NCBI GenBank assembly: GCA_020024475.1
Contig: JAHHTS010000004.1
Location: 1-58,527 of the forward strand
DNA length: 58,527 nucleotides
Direction: 5' to 3'
Origin: Oscillospiraceae bacterium
GTDB taxonomy: Bacteria; Bacillota; Clostridia; Oscillospirales; Ruminococcaceae
Below, in pieces: positions 8,581 to 16,491 of the stretch; the stretch's first letter is position 1; each line of letters starts with the position of its first letter. Below the pieces are notes generated by a model. It was not told the DNA's origin and ran no database searches. It was given only the letters and a program-made list of their open reading frames with translations. A program made the position numbers and the translations under genes.

Positions 8581-8934
8581 ATGTTTTTAGCTATGCCCCT
8601 GATGATAATAAATCTACTAATATTGGTATCTATAATTGGACTTTTTGTCTATCTTGTTATTCTATGTATTAAAGCTCTTAAAAAATACTTGAATTTCTCT
8701 AATGGCAGAAGTAAAAAATCCGAGATAAAAAAATCTTTAGGTGAAACACTTCGTGATAACCGTATTAGATGCAATATGACACAAGAATTTGTAGCAGAAA
8801 GCCTGGGAGTTTCTAGACAAGCTGTTTCAAAATGGGAAAATGGTACATCAGACCCTAGTACAATAAATCTCATTGCTTTAACAAATCTCTACGATATTTC
8901 CGCTAATGAACTTTTGGATAAAATCAATAAATAG
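8581..8934 (+). CDS. Membrane-anchored XRE-family HTH regulator
   Basis: 117 residues: an N-terminal transmembrane helix (about 6-30), a short basic linker, and a C-terminal Cro/XRE helix-turn-helix (about 60-117) with ETLRDNRIRCNMTQEFVAE, VSRQAVSKWENGTSDPS and NLYDISANELL. ATG 8581 is chosen because AAAGGA lies nine bases upstream; an earlier TTG at 8563 overlaps this site. A DNA-binding domain tethered to the membrane implies signal-gated or membrane-proximal regulation (inference). Followed by a strong terminator. Confidence 0.85.
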   Translation: MFLAMPLMIINLLILVSIIGLFVYLVILCIKALKKYLNFSNGRSKKSEIKKSLGETLRDNRIRCNMTQEFVAESLGVSRQAVSKWENGTSDPSTINLIALTNLYDISANELLDKINK

Positions 8935-8938
8935 TGTT

Positions 8939-8975
8939 TTAAAAAATACTCTCATCAGAAGAGTATTTTTTCTTT
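8939..8975 (+). terminator. Terminator after the HTH gene
   Basis: AAAATACTCT and AGAGTATTTT flank a small loop and are followed by a run of T; the A-rich left arm makes it potentially bidirectional. Confidence 0.85.
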
Positions 8976-9100
8976 TTTAATATTTTACATTTATATTGAA
9001 TATATTATTTATTCACATATAATACATTACATATTTATATAATTTGTTCATTATATTTTTGATTTATATATGTTAAAATTAACTTAAGGTGCTAGATACT

Positions 9101-10342
9101 ATGAAAGAAAGATATATTTTACACTGTGACTGCAATGGCTTTTTTGCTTCGGTTGAGCTTTTGTCTTATCCCGAACTTAAAGAAAGACCTGTTGCAGTTG
9201 GCGGCGACAGCCAATCAAGGCACGGTATTGTTCTTGCTAAAAATGAAGTTGCAAAAAAATACGGAGTTAAAACGGCAGAAACACTATGGCAAGCAAAAAA
9301 TAAATGTCCAGACTTAGTAGTACTGCCGCCTCATCATGCCCTATATACCAAATACAGCAAAATAATAAATGAAATTTATACTCAATATACCGATTTAGTA
9401 GAACCTTTTGGTATTGACGAAAGCTGGCTTGATGTGACAAATACATATAAATTATTTGCAGATAGCCCAAAACAGCTAGCTGATGATATTCGTGAAAAAA
9501 TAAAATCTGAAACTGGGCTTACTATTTCAGTAGGCGTTAGCTTTAACAAAATTTTTGCAAAACTTGGCTCCGACTATAAAAAGCCAGACGCCACCACAGT
9601 TATAGATAAAGAAAACTATCGAAAAATTGTATGGCCACTTCCAGTTCAAGATATGATTTATGTAGGTAAAAGCACTCAAAATGCTCTAAATGATATGGGC
9701 GTTTACACCATAGGTCAACTGGCGGATATTCCACAGATAAGTCTGGAAGAGAGATTTGGAAAGCATGGCACTGACCTTTTCAAATACGCAAATGGTCTTG
9801 ATGATAGCCCTGTAAACAGCTATTATGCCGAACGAGAAGTTAAAAGTATAGGCAGTGGTAATACGTTCAGCCATAACCTAGACACACTAGATGAGATAAA
9901 ACCCGCTATTTTAAGCTTGTGCGAAGATGTAGGGATGAGACTTAGAAAACATAATCTGTTTGCAAATGGTGTGCAAATCTCTATAAGATATCCTAATTTT
10001 TACACTTTTACAAGACAAATGCAAATTCAGTCAACAGATATAACCCAAGAAATATATGCCGCTGCTTTAAAATTATTTTTAACTCATAGAAATGCTGACA
10101 CATCAGTTAGAGCTTTAACTGTAACAGTAATAGATTTAGAAAAAGAAAGAAATGTGGAGCAACTTTCTCTTTTTGATACTGACACCGATTCAAAGCGTGA
10201 GAAAAATGAAAAACTTCAGCATACCATAGATTTAATTCGTGGTAAATATGGTGTTAACTCGGTGCAAAATGCAACCATACTAACAAGCGATGTTGCCAAA
10301 AAGCCAAAAGTAAACCCATTTGGGAATAAGCCCGATAGATAA
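9101..10342 (+). CDS. dinB: DNA polymerase IV (Y-family)
   Basis: Error-prone translesion polymerase. 413 residues. Catalytic site residues are visible in HCDCNGFFASVE and in FGIDESWLDVT; the helix-hairpin-helix thumb (VYTIGQLADIP) and a little-finger domain follow. ATG 9101 after AAGGTG is preferred over an in-frame GTG at 9089. The family's clamp-binding motif is probably the QLSLFD stretch near residue 360. No LexA-type box was recognised upstream. Confidence 0.93.
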   Translation: MKERYILHCDCNGFFASVELLSYPELKERPVAVGGDSQSRHGIVLAKNEVAKKYGVKTAETLWQAKNKCPDLVVLPPHHALYTKYSKIINEIYTQYTDLVEPFGIDESWLDVTNTYKLFADSPKQLADDIREKIKSETGLTISVGVSFNKIFAKLGSDYKKPDATTVIDKENYRKIVWPLPVQDMIYVGKSTQNALNDMGVYTIGQLADIPQISLEERFGKHGTDLFKYANGLDDSPVNSYYAEREVKSIGSGNTFSHNLDTLDEIKPAILSLCEDVGMRLRKHNLFANGVQISIRYPNFYTFTRQMQIQSTDITQEIYAAALKLFLTHRNADTSVRALTVTVIDLEKERNVEQLSLFDTDTDSKREKNEKLQHTIDLIRGKYGVNSVQNATILTSDVAKKPKVNPFGNKPDR

Positions 10343-10601
10343 TTTGTACAATAACATACATAACGTTAACGCAGATAAACAATTCATCTTTTTAAATTTT
10401 CTCCCTTTTATGTTCTTTTAAATATTTAATATTCCAATTCAATCATTATTATTAAAATTTGTTAATATATCAATAATTGCCTTGTTGTAGAAATGCAAAA
10501 ATGAAACGATTAAATAAAAACAAAAAAATCGTGACAAATAATATTTTTAAATAATTTTAAATAATAAAAATTTATACACAAGCTTTAAGGAGGACTTTAA
10601 T
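10343..10601. other. AT-rich gap without a gene
   Basis: Very AT-rich sequence between dinB and the peptidase gene. I see no open frame, hairpin or convincing promoter, only the AAGGAGG-type ribosome site immediately before 10602. Confidence 0.5.
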
Positions 10602-11756
10602 ATGTTCAAGCTTATGAAAAATGGTCAGGTGTATGCACCTGAAAAACTAGGCGTAAAAGATATTCTTCTTTGGGAAGATAGAATTATTAAAATAGGTGAT
10701 AACCTATCAATTCCTGAAGGTTTTGAGGGCAAAGTTTTTAATATGGCTGGTACAATAATTATTCCTGGTATCGTTGATACTCATGTTCATATAACCGGTG
10801 GTGGAGGTGAGGGCGGTTTTACTACTAGAACAAGCGAAATAACTTTTGAAGAAATAAGCGAAGCCGGAGTTACCACTTTGGTAGGTGTTCTTGGCACTGA
10901 CGGTTACGCAAGAAGAGTTGAAGATGTGCTTGTAAAATGTATGGCTCTCAGAGAAGAAGGCTTTGACTGCTATTTCCTTACAGGAAGTTACACAACGCCT
11001 GTTACAACTATGCGTGGTTCTATTGCGGAAGACATAATTTTTAATGAATATTGTCTTGGTATGGGTGAACTTGCTCACTGCGACCATCGTGGAAGTATGC
11101 TTACATATGATGAATTTAAACGAATTGCTGCCGACACGAGAAATGGTGCCCGTCTTGCTGGTATAAAAGGTGTTCTTAATGTTCATCTTGGTAACTATGA
11201 AAACCCATCGGATTACTTTATACGCCTATGTGAAGAAGATATTACTTTTCGTCCTCTTATCGTTCCTACTCATATCACTAGAAAACACCATGTATTTGAA
11301 AGTTGTTTAAAATTCTTAGAATTCGGCGGTCAAGTAGATATAACAGCTGGTATGATTAACGATGACAGCCAGCAGGTATATGGCGCTGTTGAAGGTCTTG
11401 AAATAATTTACAAAAAATACGGCTCACTTGATAGAGTTTCAATGACAAGTGATGGAAATGGCTCCGCACCTGTTTGGGACTCTCTTGGTAATATGATTGG
11501 CATGGGAAAAGGCTCTTCAAAAGTTCTTCTTGCCGATCTAAAAAAAGTTACCGAGCGTGGTATAGTGCCGTTTGAAGAAGCTCTTAAAACCATAACTTCT
11601 ACACCTGCTTCTATTTACGGTCTTAAAAATTCTGCAGGTAAAATAGTTGAAAACGGAACTGCTAACTTTGCTATTCTTAATGAAAATCTTGAACTTGTTG
11701 AAACTGTCCTCAACGGTAAAGCTGTGTGGATTAAAAGCAAAGGTGTTGTAAAATAA
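10602..11756 (+). CDS. iadA: Isoaspartyl dipeptidase (beta-aspartyl-peptidase)
   Basis: Amidohydrolase-superfamily metallo-enzyme that cleaves beta-aspartyl dipeptides left from damaged proteins. 384 residues. The HxH metal site is DTHVHITGGGGEGG (about 62-75); THITRKH supplies later metal and substrate residues and MTSDGNGS the catalytic Asp loop. At the position where the E. coli enzyme has its carboxylated lysine this protein appears to read GMGELAHCDHR, with Glu. Free-standing gene with its own terminator. Confidence 0.88.
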   Translation: MFKLMKNGQVYAPEKLGVKDILLWEDRIIKIGDNLSIPEGFEGKVFNMAGTIIIPGIVDTHVHITGGGGEGGFTTRTSEITFEEISEAGVTTLVGVLGTDGYARRVEDVLVKCMALREEGFDCYFLTGSYTTPVTTMRGSIAEDIIFNEYCLGMGELAHCDHRGSMLTYDEFKRIAADTRNGARLAGIKGVLNVHLGNYENPSDYFIRLCEEDITFRPLIVPTHITRKHHVFESCLKFLEFGGQVDITAGMINDDSQQVYGAVEGLEIIYKKYGSLDRVSMTSDGNGSAPVWDSLGNMIGMGKGSSKVLLADLKKVTERGIVPFEEALKTITSTPASIYGLKNSAGKIVENGTANFAILNENLELVETVLNGKAVWIKSKGVVK

Positions 11757-11775
11757 TCCATATAAATTTTTAATA

Positions 11776-11812
11776 TAAAGCTCCCTGTAATATTTTTCAG
11801 GGAGCTTTAATA
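11776..11812 (+). terminator. Terminator after iadA
   Basis: AAAGCTCCCTG and CAGGGAGCTTT form an 11-bp perfect stem followed by a short T/A stretch. Confidence 0.85.
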
Positions 11813-11886
11813 TTTAAAAAACTTTCAACAATATATAAATATTTGGTTGAAAACAATTTTATTATATGCCATACAATCATAGTATC

Positions 11887-11913
11887 ACTATAATAGTTTT
11901 TAAGCATATTATA
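11887..11913 (+). promoter_or_regulatory. Sigma-K-like sporulation promoter
   Basis: AC (11887-11888), a 16-bp spacer and CATATTATA (11905-11913) match the late mother-cell consensus AC-N16/17-CATANNNTA. The match is meaningful because the next gene encodes a SleC-like spore protein, but the region is AT-rich and a chance match is possible. Confidence 0.45.
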
Positions 11914-11949
11914 AGTTTAAGCAATCGCAATAACATATAAGGAGATTTT

Positions 11950-13734
11950 ATGCCAGTAGGTTTTTTACAGGTTATGGTAACCACTCAGGCTGCTGTGCCT
12001 TTACAAGATGTTAAAATAAGTATCGTGGAGGGCGAAACTCTTAAAAGTTTAGATGATAAACAAGCTTTTACTAACGAGAATGGCCAAACTGATCTTATAG
12101 AACTTCCTACAGTTGATAGACGGCTTTCGTTAGATGAAAACAACACCGAAATTCTACCATACGCAAACTACAACTTAGTTATTGAAAAAGTCGGGTTTAT
12201 GCGAGGTGAAATTATAGGCGTACAGATTTTTGAAAACCAAACTTCTTTACAGCTTGTAGGCCTTCTGCCAAGACCTATCGACTATGGTAACGACTTTGAA
12301 CAAGATTACAGTAGCGGTAAGGTTCAAAAACTATTTGATGTTCAAACTGACTTACAAACTGGAGAAAATAACTATGTTCTTCAAAAAGTTATAATTCCAG
12401 ATAAGGTGACTGTTCATCTTGGCAAACCTAATGAAAATGCTAAAAATGTAACAGTGCCTTTTCTTACATATCTTAAAAGTGTAGCGTCAAGCGAGATATA
12501 TCCAACTTGGCCAGAAGAGTCATTGCGTGCAAATATTTTGTGCCAAATTTCATTTGTATTAAACAGAATTTACACAGAATGGTACAGAAGTCGTGGTTAT
12601 AACTTTGATATTACAAATAGCACAAGTTACGACCAGAAATATATTCACAGTCGTTCTACTTTTGCCTCAACAGACAAAATAGTTGAAGAAATTTTCAACA
12701 ATTATGTTACAAAAAAATTTAATAAAGAACCTTTTTTTACTGAATATTGTGACGGTAAACAAGTTACTTGCAAAGGCCTTAAACAATGGGGTACTGTGGA
12801 CCGTGCCAACGAAGGTATGAATGCCCTGCAAATCCTACAATATTATTACGGCGACAATATACAAATTAACCAAAGTGATAATATAGCATCTATTAACACA
12901 TCTTATCCAGGTTCACCTTTAAAAAGAGGTAGTTCAGGGCAAGATGTTGAAATTATTCAAGCTCAACTTAATCGCATAAGTGATAACTATCCTGCTATAA
13001 AAAAACTTACGGTAGATGGTGTTTTTGGCTCTAATATGGAATCTAGCGTAAAAACATTTCAAAAAATCTTTAATCTTACAGCAGACGGAATTGTTGGCAA
13101 ATCTACTTGGTATAAAATAAGTTATATTTATGTAGCTGTAAAAAAACTTGCCGAACTTACTAGTGAGGGCGAAGCTCTTGAAAGTGGTGGATACCCTGGT
13201 TATGTTGTAAAAAGAGGTGACCGAGGGCTAAATGTAAATATTATCCAATTTTATATCAATCAAGTGGCAATATATGTTTCTACTATTAACCCTGTTGTTA
13301 TAGACGGTATTTTTGGTGCCGGATTAGAAAAACAAGTTAAAAACTTTCAAAATTATTTCAATCTTACAGCTGATGGAAAAGTTGGCCCTCTAACTTGGAA
13401 TAAAATGCAAAGAATTTGGGAAAGCATTAAAAATGGTGTTAATATGCCTCCTCAAACACCTCCTAACAGTGCCACTTATCCTGGAACTTTATTCCGACTA
13501 GGTTCAACTGGGCCTAATGTAACTAGAATTCAACAATGGCTAAATGGCGTAGCACAAATCTACGACACAATTCCTTCTTTAAATGTAGATGGTAAATATG
13601 GCCCTAAAACCCAATCTAGTGTAATATCTTTCCAGAAACAATTCGGCCTTTCTGCCGACGGAATTGTGGGGGCAAATACTTGGAATAAACTTTACAATGT
13701 ATGGCAAGATTTAATAGCACAAAATCTTATATAA
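11950..13734 (+). CDS. SleC-like spore cortex protein with three peptidoglycan-binding repeats
   Basis: 594 residues. The N-terminal beta domain (about 1-100, GFLQVMVTTQAAVPLQDVKI) and the SpoIID-like middle part (about 150-310: VASSEIYPTWPEESLRANI, NRIYTEWYRSRGYNFDITNS, TEYCDGKQVTCKGLKQWGT) resemble the clostridial cortex-lytic enzyme SleC. Three peptidoglycan-binding type 1 repeats follow at about 320-398, 414-490 and 509-590, each with the DGxxGxxT core. SleC as I know it carries only one such repeat. No signal peptide is visible, as expected for a protein made in the sporulating mother cell. It probably binds or degrades cortex. Confidence 0.8.
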   Translation: MPVGFLQVMVTTQAAVPLQDVKISIVEGETLKSLDDKQAFTNENGQTDLIELPTVDRRLSLDENNTEILPYANYNLVIEKVGFMRGEIIGVQIFENQTSLQLVGLLPRPIDYGNDFEQDYSSGKVQKLFDVQTDLQTGENNYVLQKVIIPDKVTVHLGKPNENAKNVTVPFLTYLKSVASSEIYPTWPEESLRANILCQISFVLNRIYTEWYRSRGYNFDITNSTSYDQKYIHSRSTFASTDKIVEEIFNNYVTKKFNKEPFFTEYCDGKQVTCKGLKQWGTVDRANEGMNALQILQYYYGDNIQINQSDNIASINTSYPGSPLKRGSSGQDVEIIQAQLNRISDNYPAIKKLTVDGVFGSNMESSVKTFQKIFNLTADGIVGKSTWYKISYIYVAVKKLAELTSEGEALESGGYPGYVVKRGDRGLNVNIIQFYINQVAIYVSTINPVVIDGIFGAGLEKQVKNFQNYFNLTADGKVGPLTWNKMQRIWESIKNGVNMPPQTPPNSATYPGTLFRLGSTGPNVTRIQQWLNGVAQIYDTIPSLNVDGKYGPKTQSSVISFQKQFGLSADGIVGANTWNKLYNVWQDLIAQNLI

Positions 13735-13888
13735 AATATTACAAAAATATATATTTAATAAATTAAGTTTATGTCATAAAACACATTTTTTCAGAAACAG
13801 CGTTTGTATTTCTTGCATAGAGAACATTGATAGTATATAATAAAAAAGTTACTGAAAATATATTTTATAGAAAGAGGACTTAAAAAAT

Positions 13889-14824
13889 ATGTGGTTTTTA
13901 TTCACAATATGTACTATTTTAGCTTGGTCTGGCTCTGACCTTATGAGTAAAATAGGCTCTAGACCAGATGATAAAAACAGCCATCTCAAAATGCTTATGG
14001 CAGTAGGTTTTGTAATGGGAGTTCACGCTATATGGCAACTTACTGTTGGTGGTGTTGACTACAACCTGCACAACTTTATTGCATATATGCCTGTTTCAGC
14101 TATGTACATAATTTCAATGTTATTCGGCTATATAGGCTTGCGCTATATCGAACTTTCAATTTCTTCACCTATTTGTAACTCATCAGGTGCTTTAGTTGCT
14201 ATTATGTGTTTCCTTTTCCTTGGCGACACAATGTCTCCTATCGCCTTGTTTGCTGTTATTCTTATCTCTTTGGGTATTCTTTTCCTGGCTATCATCGAAA
14301 AGACAGAAGGTGATGAACTCAGAGCTTTGCATCAAGACCCTAACGAAATAAAATACGAAAGAGGCCTTTTGGCTATTCTCTTCCCTGTTTTATATCTAAT
14401 CATAGATGCTATGGGCACTTTTCTTGATGGTATGTTCTTCGACTTTGCTTTGCCAGAATGGTTCTATCAAGGCGTTACCAGCGACAATGTTGAAATAGTT
14501 TGCAATATCTCTTATGAACTTACATTCATGATTGTGGGTATTATTGCCGCTATCTATGTTCTCGGCGTTAAAAAAGAAAAATTATCTGTTGAAAGAGATA
14601 AATTCAAACTCGCTGCTGCTTGTTTTGAAACGATTGGTCAGTTTACATATGTATTCGCTATTTCAGGCAATACTATTATCGCTGCTCCAGCTATCGGTTC
14701 TTACACAGTATTCTCTGTTATTTGGTCACGCATTTTCCTAAAAGAAAAACTTAGCAAAAAACAGTACTTTGTAATCGGTATGGTTCTGCTTGGTGTTATT
14801 CTCCTTGCATTCCTCGACGCCTAA
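13889..14824 (+). CDS. EamA/DMT-superfamily membrane transporter
   Basis: 311 residues with about ten hydrophobic helices arranged as two five-helix halves, typical of drug/metabolite transporters (EamA). The first half has the YIGLRYIELSISSPICNSSG stretch and the second AISGNTIIAAPAIGSYTVFS. Substrate cannot be read from sequence. ATG 13889 follows AGAGGA. Single gene, closed by a terminator. Confidence 0.85.
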   Translation: MWFLFTICTILAWSGSDLMSKIGSRPDDKNSHLKMLMAVGFVMGVHAIWQLTVGGVDYNLHNFIAYMPVSAMYIISMLFGYIGLRYIELSISSPICNSSGALVAIMCFLFLGDTMSPIALFAVILISLGILFLAIIEKTEGDELRALHQDPNEIKYERGLLAILFPVLYLIIDAMGTFLDGMFFDFALPEWFYQGVTSDNVEIVCNISYELTFMIVGIIAAIYVLGVKKEKLSVERDKFKLAAACFETIGQFTYVFAISGNTIIAAPAIGSYTVFSVIWSRIFLKEKLSKKQYFVIGMVLLGVILLAFLDA

Positions 14825-14830
14825 AAACTT

Positions 14831-14862
14831 ACACCTGTGGGATTTCTCACAGGTGTTTTTTT
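14831..14862 (+). terminator. Terminator after the EamA gene
   Basis: ACACCTGTG and CACAGGTGT form a nine-bp stem followed by seven T. Confidence 0.9.
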
Positions 14863-14927
14863 CACTTAACTTACATATTCTTGATATACCCTTATTTATA
14901 AATAATAGCTATAAAGGAGATTTTTAT

Positions 14928-15278
14928 ATGAATCTTACAAATTTTTATGAGTATGATTATGAGTATGATGATAATATTGAATGGAAAAATCTCATCTCTA
15001 AATACATTAAAACAGCTAAAAGATTTGAAATTCATTGTTGGAATGATGAAAATGAATATCTTGAAAAAGCTCTCAAGTTCGGCACTATTAAAAATTCCGA
15101 CTGGGAATACGGAAATATCGTCCAAGGCAATGTTACAGATGCTTTTATAGAAATGATTCTATCTACACCAAAACCTACCGATACAGAGTTATATAATAAA
15201 ATGACTCCTTTTTTTAATATTTTCCTCGACGATAATTATTCATCATCACATTATGGTACTGAAGTTTACATAGGGTAA
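14928..15278 (+). CDS. Hypothetical small acidic protein
   Basis: 116 residues, not recognised. It opens with a Tyr/Asp/Glu-rich segment (NFYEYDYEYDDNIEWKN), has an alpha/beta-looking centre (RFEIHCWNDENEYLEKAL) and ends DDNYSSSHYGTEVYIG. No membrane segment or signal peptide. ATG 14928 follows AAAGGAG; a longer frame reaching into the upstream terminator is rejected. Lone acidic proteins of this size are often immunity or antitoxin proteins, but there is no partner here to support that. Confidence 0.7.
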   Translation: MNLTNFYEYDYEYDDNIEWKNLISKYIKTAKRFEIHCWNDENEYLEKALKFGTIKNSDWEYGNIVQGNVTDAFIEMILSTPKPTDTELYNKMTPFFNIFLDDNYSSSHYGTEVYIG

Positions 15279-15556
15279 AAGAAGACAGTGTGATTTAACT
15301 ACGAAATATTTTATAAAAATTTTAGATGCGTTTACAATAATTAGCCTTACGTATGCCGAATGAAAAGCAATACATTATTTAATGATATTACTTATATTAT
15401 GAAGAAGTGGTGAACAGCAATAAAAAGAAAACCAGTAAGTAAAAAGTTTGTTACTGCACCAGCTATTATAAGCTTATAATAGAGTTTAATAATATTTCAA
15501 AAGATATGAAATATACTCGTAAGGAATGGTATAACAGAATAAGCCTTAATTTACAG
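15279..15556. other. Gap without an intact gene
   Basis: About 280 bp with several short open stretches of coding-like sequence broken by stops (for example MKYTRKEWYNRISLN from about 15506). It could be a decayed gene or chance; nothing is identifiable. Confidence 0.35.
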
Positions 15557-15590
15557 GACAGCCTATCCTATATCTAGGATAGGCTGTCTT
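15557..15590. terminator. Hairpin between the orphan gene and the XRE pair
   Basis: GACAGCCTATCC and GGATAGGCTGTC form a 12-bp perfect stem. A short T/A-rich tail follows on the plus strand; on the minus strand it lies downstream of the XRE gene. Confidence 0.6.
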
Positions 15591-15619
15591 AATTTTCTCC
15601 ACTAGAATAGCAATATGTA

Positions 15620-15820
15620 TCAATCCCCTGCCTTGTAATTAAACACCTCATCTACCGTTACTTGTAGTATTGATGCTAATCTAAAAGCTAAAATTAACGA
15701 GGGGTCATATTTGTTATTTTCAATGGCATTGATAGTTTGTCTTGAAACATTGCATTTTTTAGCTAAATCTTCTTGCTTAAACCCAAGTCTTTTGCGTATA
15801 TTCCTAATATTATTATCCAT
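15620..15820 (-). CDS. XRE-family HTH transcriptional regulator
   Basis: 66 residues forming a single Cro/XRE domain: NIRKRLGFKQEDLAKKCNVS, the recognition helix RQTINAIENNKYDPSL and a C-terminal ILQVTVDEVFNYKAGD. This short type commonly pairs with a small membrane-protein gene and controls the pair. It follows the membrane gene by two bases, so the two are co-transcribed and probably co-translated. Confidence 0.9.
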   Translation of the reverse strand: MDNNIRNIRKRLGFKQEDLAKKCNVSRQTINAIENNKYDPSLILAFRLASILQVTVDEVFNYKAGD

Positions 15821-15822
15821 AT

Positions 15823-16146
15823 TTAATCACCGTACTTTCTACAGTAGTAAAAATACGCTACATCAAAGATAATAGAAATAACTCCAATATACATAATAGG
15901 GTTTAATTCGACTTCAAAATCTACATGAGGCACAATGAATGTGCTGTATACAAAACCAAGGACTAAAACAACGATAGCACCAATTACAGAAACCTGTGAT
16001 GATTTAGATAAAATCATTTTCTTTCTTTCATCGCCTTTAATGACCAGCAGAAGAATCATAGTAATTGTTCCTACTAGACAAACGCCCAGAAACAATGTCA
16101 TCATCATAATAACAGTATTGCTTTGAAAAAAATCAGTAAAATTCAT
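15823..16146 (-). CDS. Small integral membrane protein paired with XRE regulator
   Basis: 107 residues with three predicted transmembrane helices (about 10-33, 47-67, 78-98) and a basic cytoplasmic loop (IKGDERKKMILSKSS). ATG 16146 is chosen because GGAGGAATATATTT sits just upstream. Function unknown; the pairing with the downstream 66-residue XRE regulator is a frequent Firmicute arrangement in which the regulator represses both genes. Confidence 0.8.
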   Translation of the reverse strand: MNFTDFFQSNTVIMMMTLFLGVCLVGTITMILLLVIKGDERKKMILSKSSQVSVIGAIVVLVLGFVYSTFIVPHVDFEVELNPIMYIGVISIIFDVAYFYYCRKYGD

Positions 16147-16173
16147 AAATATATTCCTCCTTATAAATAATAT

Positions 16174-16243
16174 AAATGTCAAAATTGTTTTACATTTCTA
16201 GTATAATACTAATCTGTAAAATGTCAAGACTTTTTGACATTTT
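16174..16243 (-). promoter_or_regulatory. Promoter and palindromic operators of the XRE/membrane-protein pair
   Basis: Minus-strand TTGACA (16222-16227) and TATACT (16200-16205) are 16 bp apart. The -35 lies inside a perfect inverted repeat AAAATGTCAA-N6-TTGACATTTT (16218-16243), and a second imperfect copy AAATGTCAA...TACATTT (16174-16197) lies on the other side of the -10. Two like palindromes bracketing a promoter fit autorepression by the XRE protein (inference). Confidence 0.7.
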
Positions 16244-16322
16244 AATAAAATGATACCGAGGGTTTGGGCTCGATTATGTTCAATTAGACTTCGTATTCCT
16301 CATCGGTTAGTTATACAAAAAT

Positions 16323-16360
16323 AAACAGAGTATGTAGAAATTCAACATACTCTGTTTTAT
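16323..16360. terminator. Hairpin terminator in the 16.2-16.5 kb gap
   Basis: AAACAGAGTATGT and ACATACTCTGTTT form a 13-bp stem with T on both flanks. No gene reads into it from the left, so its transcript is unknown. Confidence 0.65.
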
Positions 16361-16428
16361 CGTTTCTAAATTGTTCATCTAACTTATATCAAAATTTGTA
16401 CTTGTTTACACACTAAAAATTCGCAAAA

Positions 16429-16472
16429 AAAGATGGTAGTAACAAGAGTAAAACTTTGTAACTACCATCTTT
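16429..16472 (-). terminator. Terminator of the rex-hydrogenase operon
   Basis: AAAGATGGTAGT and ACTACCATCTTT form a 12-bp stem around a long loop, followed on the minus strand by seven T (rc of 16422-16431). Confidence 0.85.
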
Positions 16473-16491
16473 ATGTTATTGTCTTATTTAA

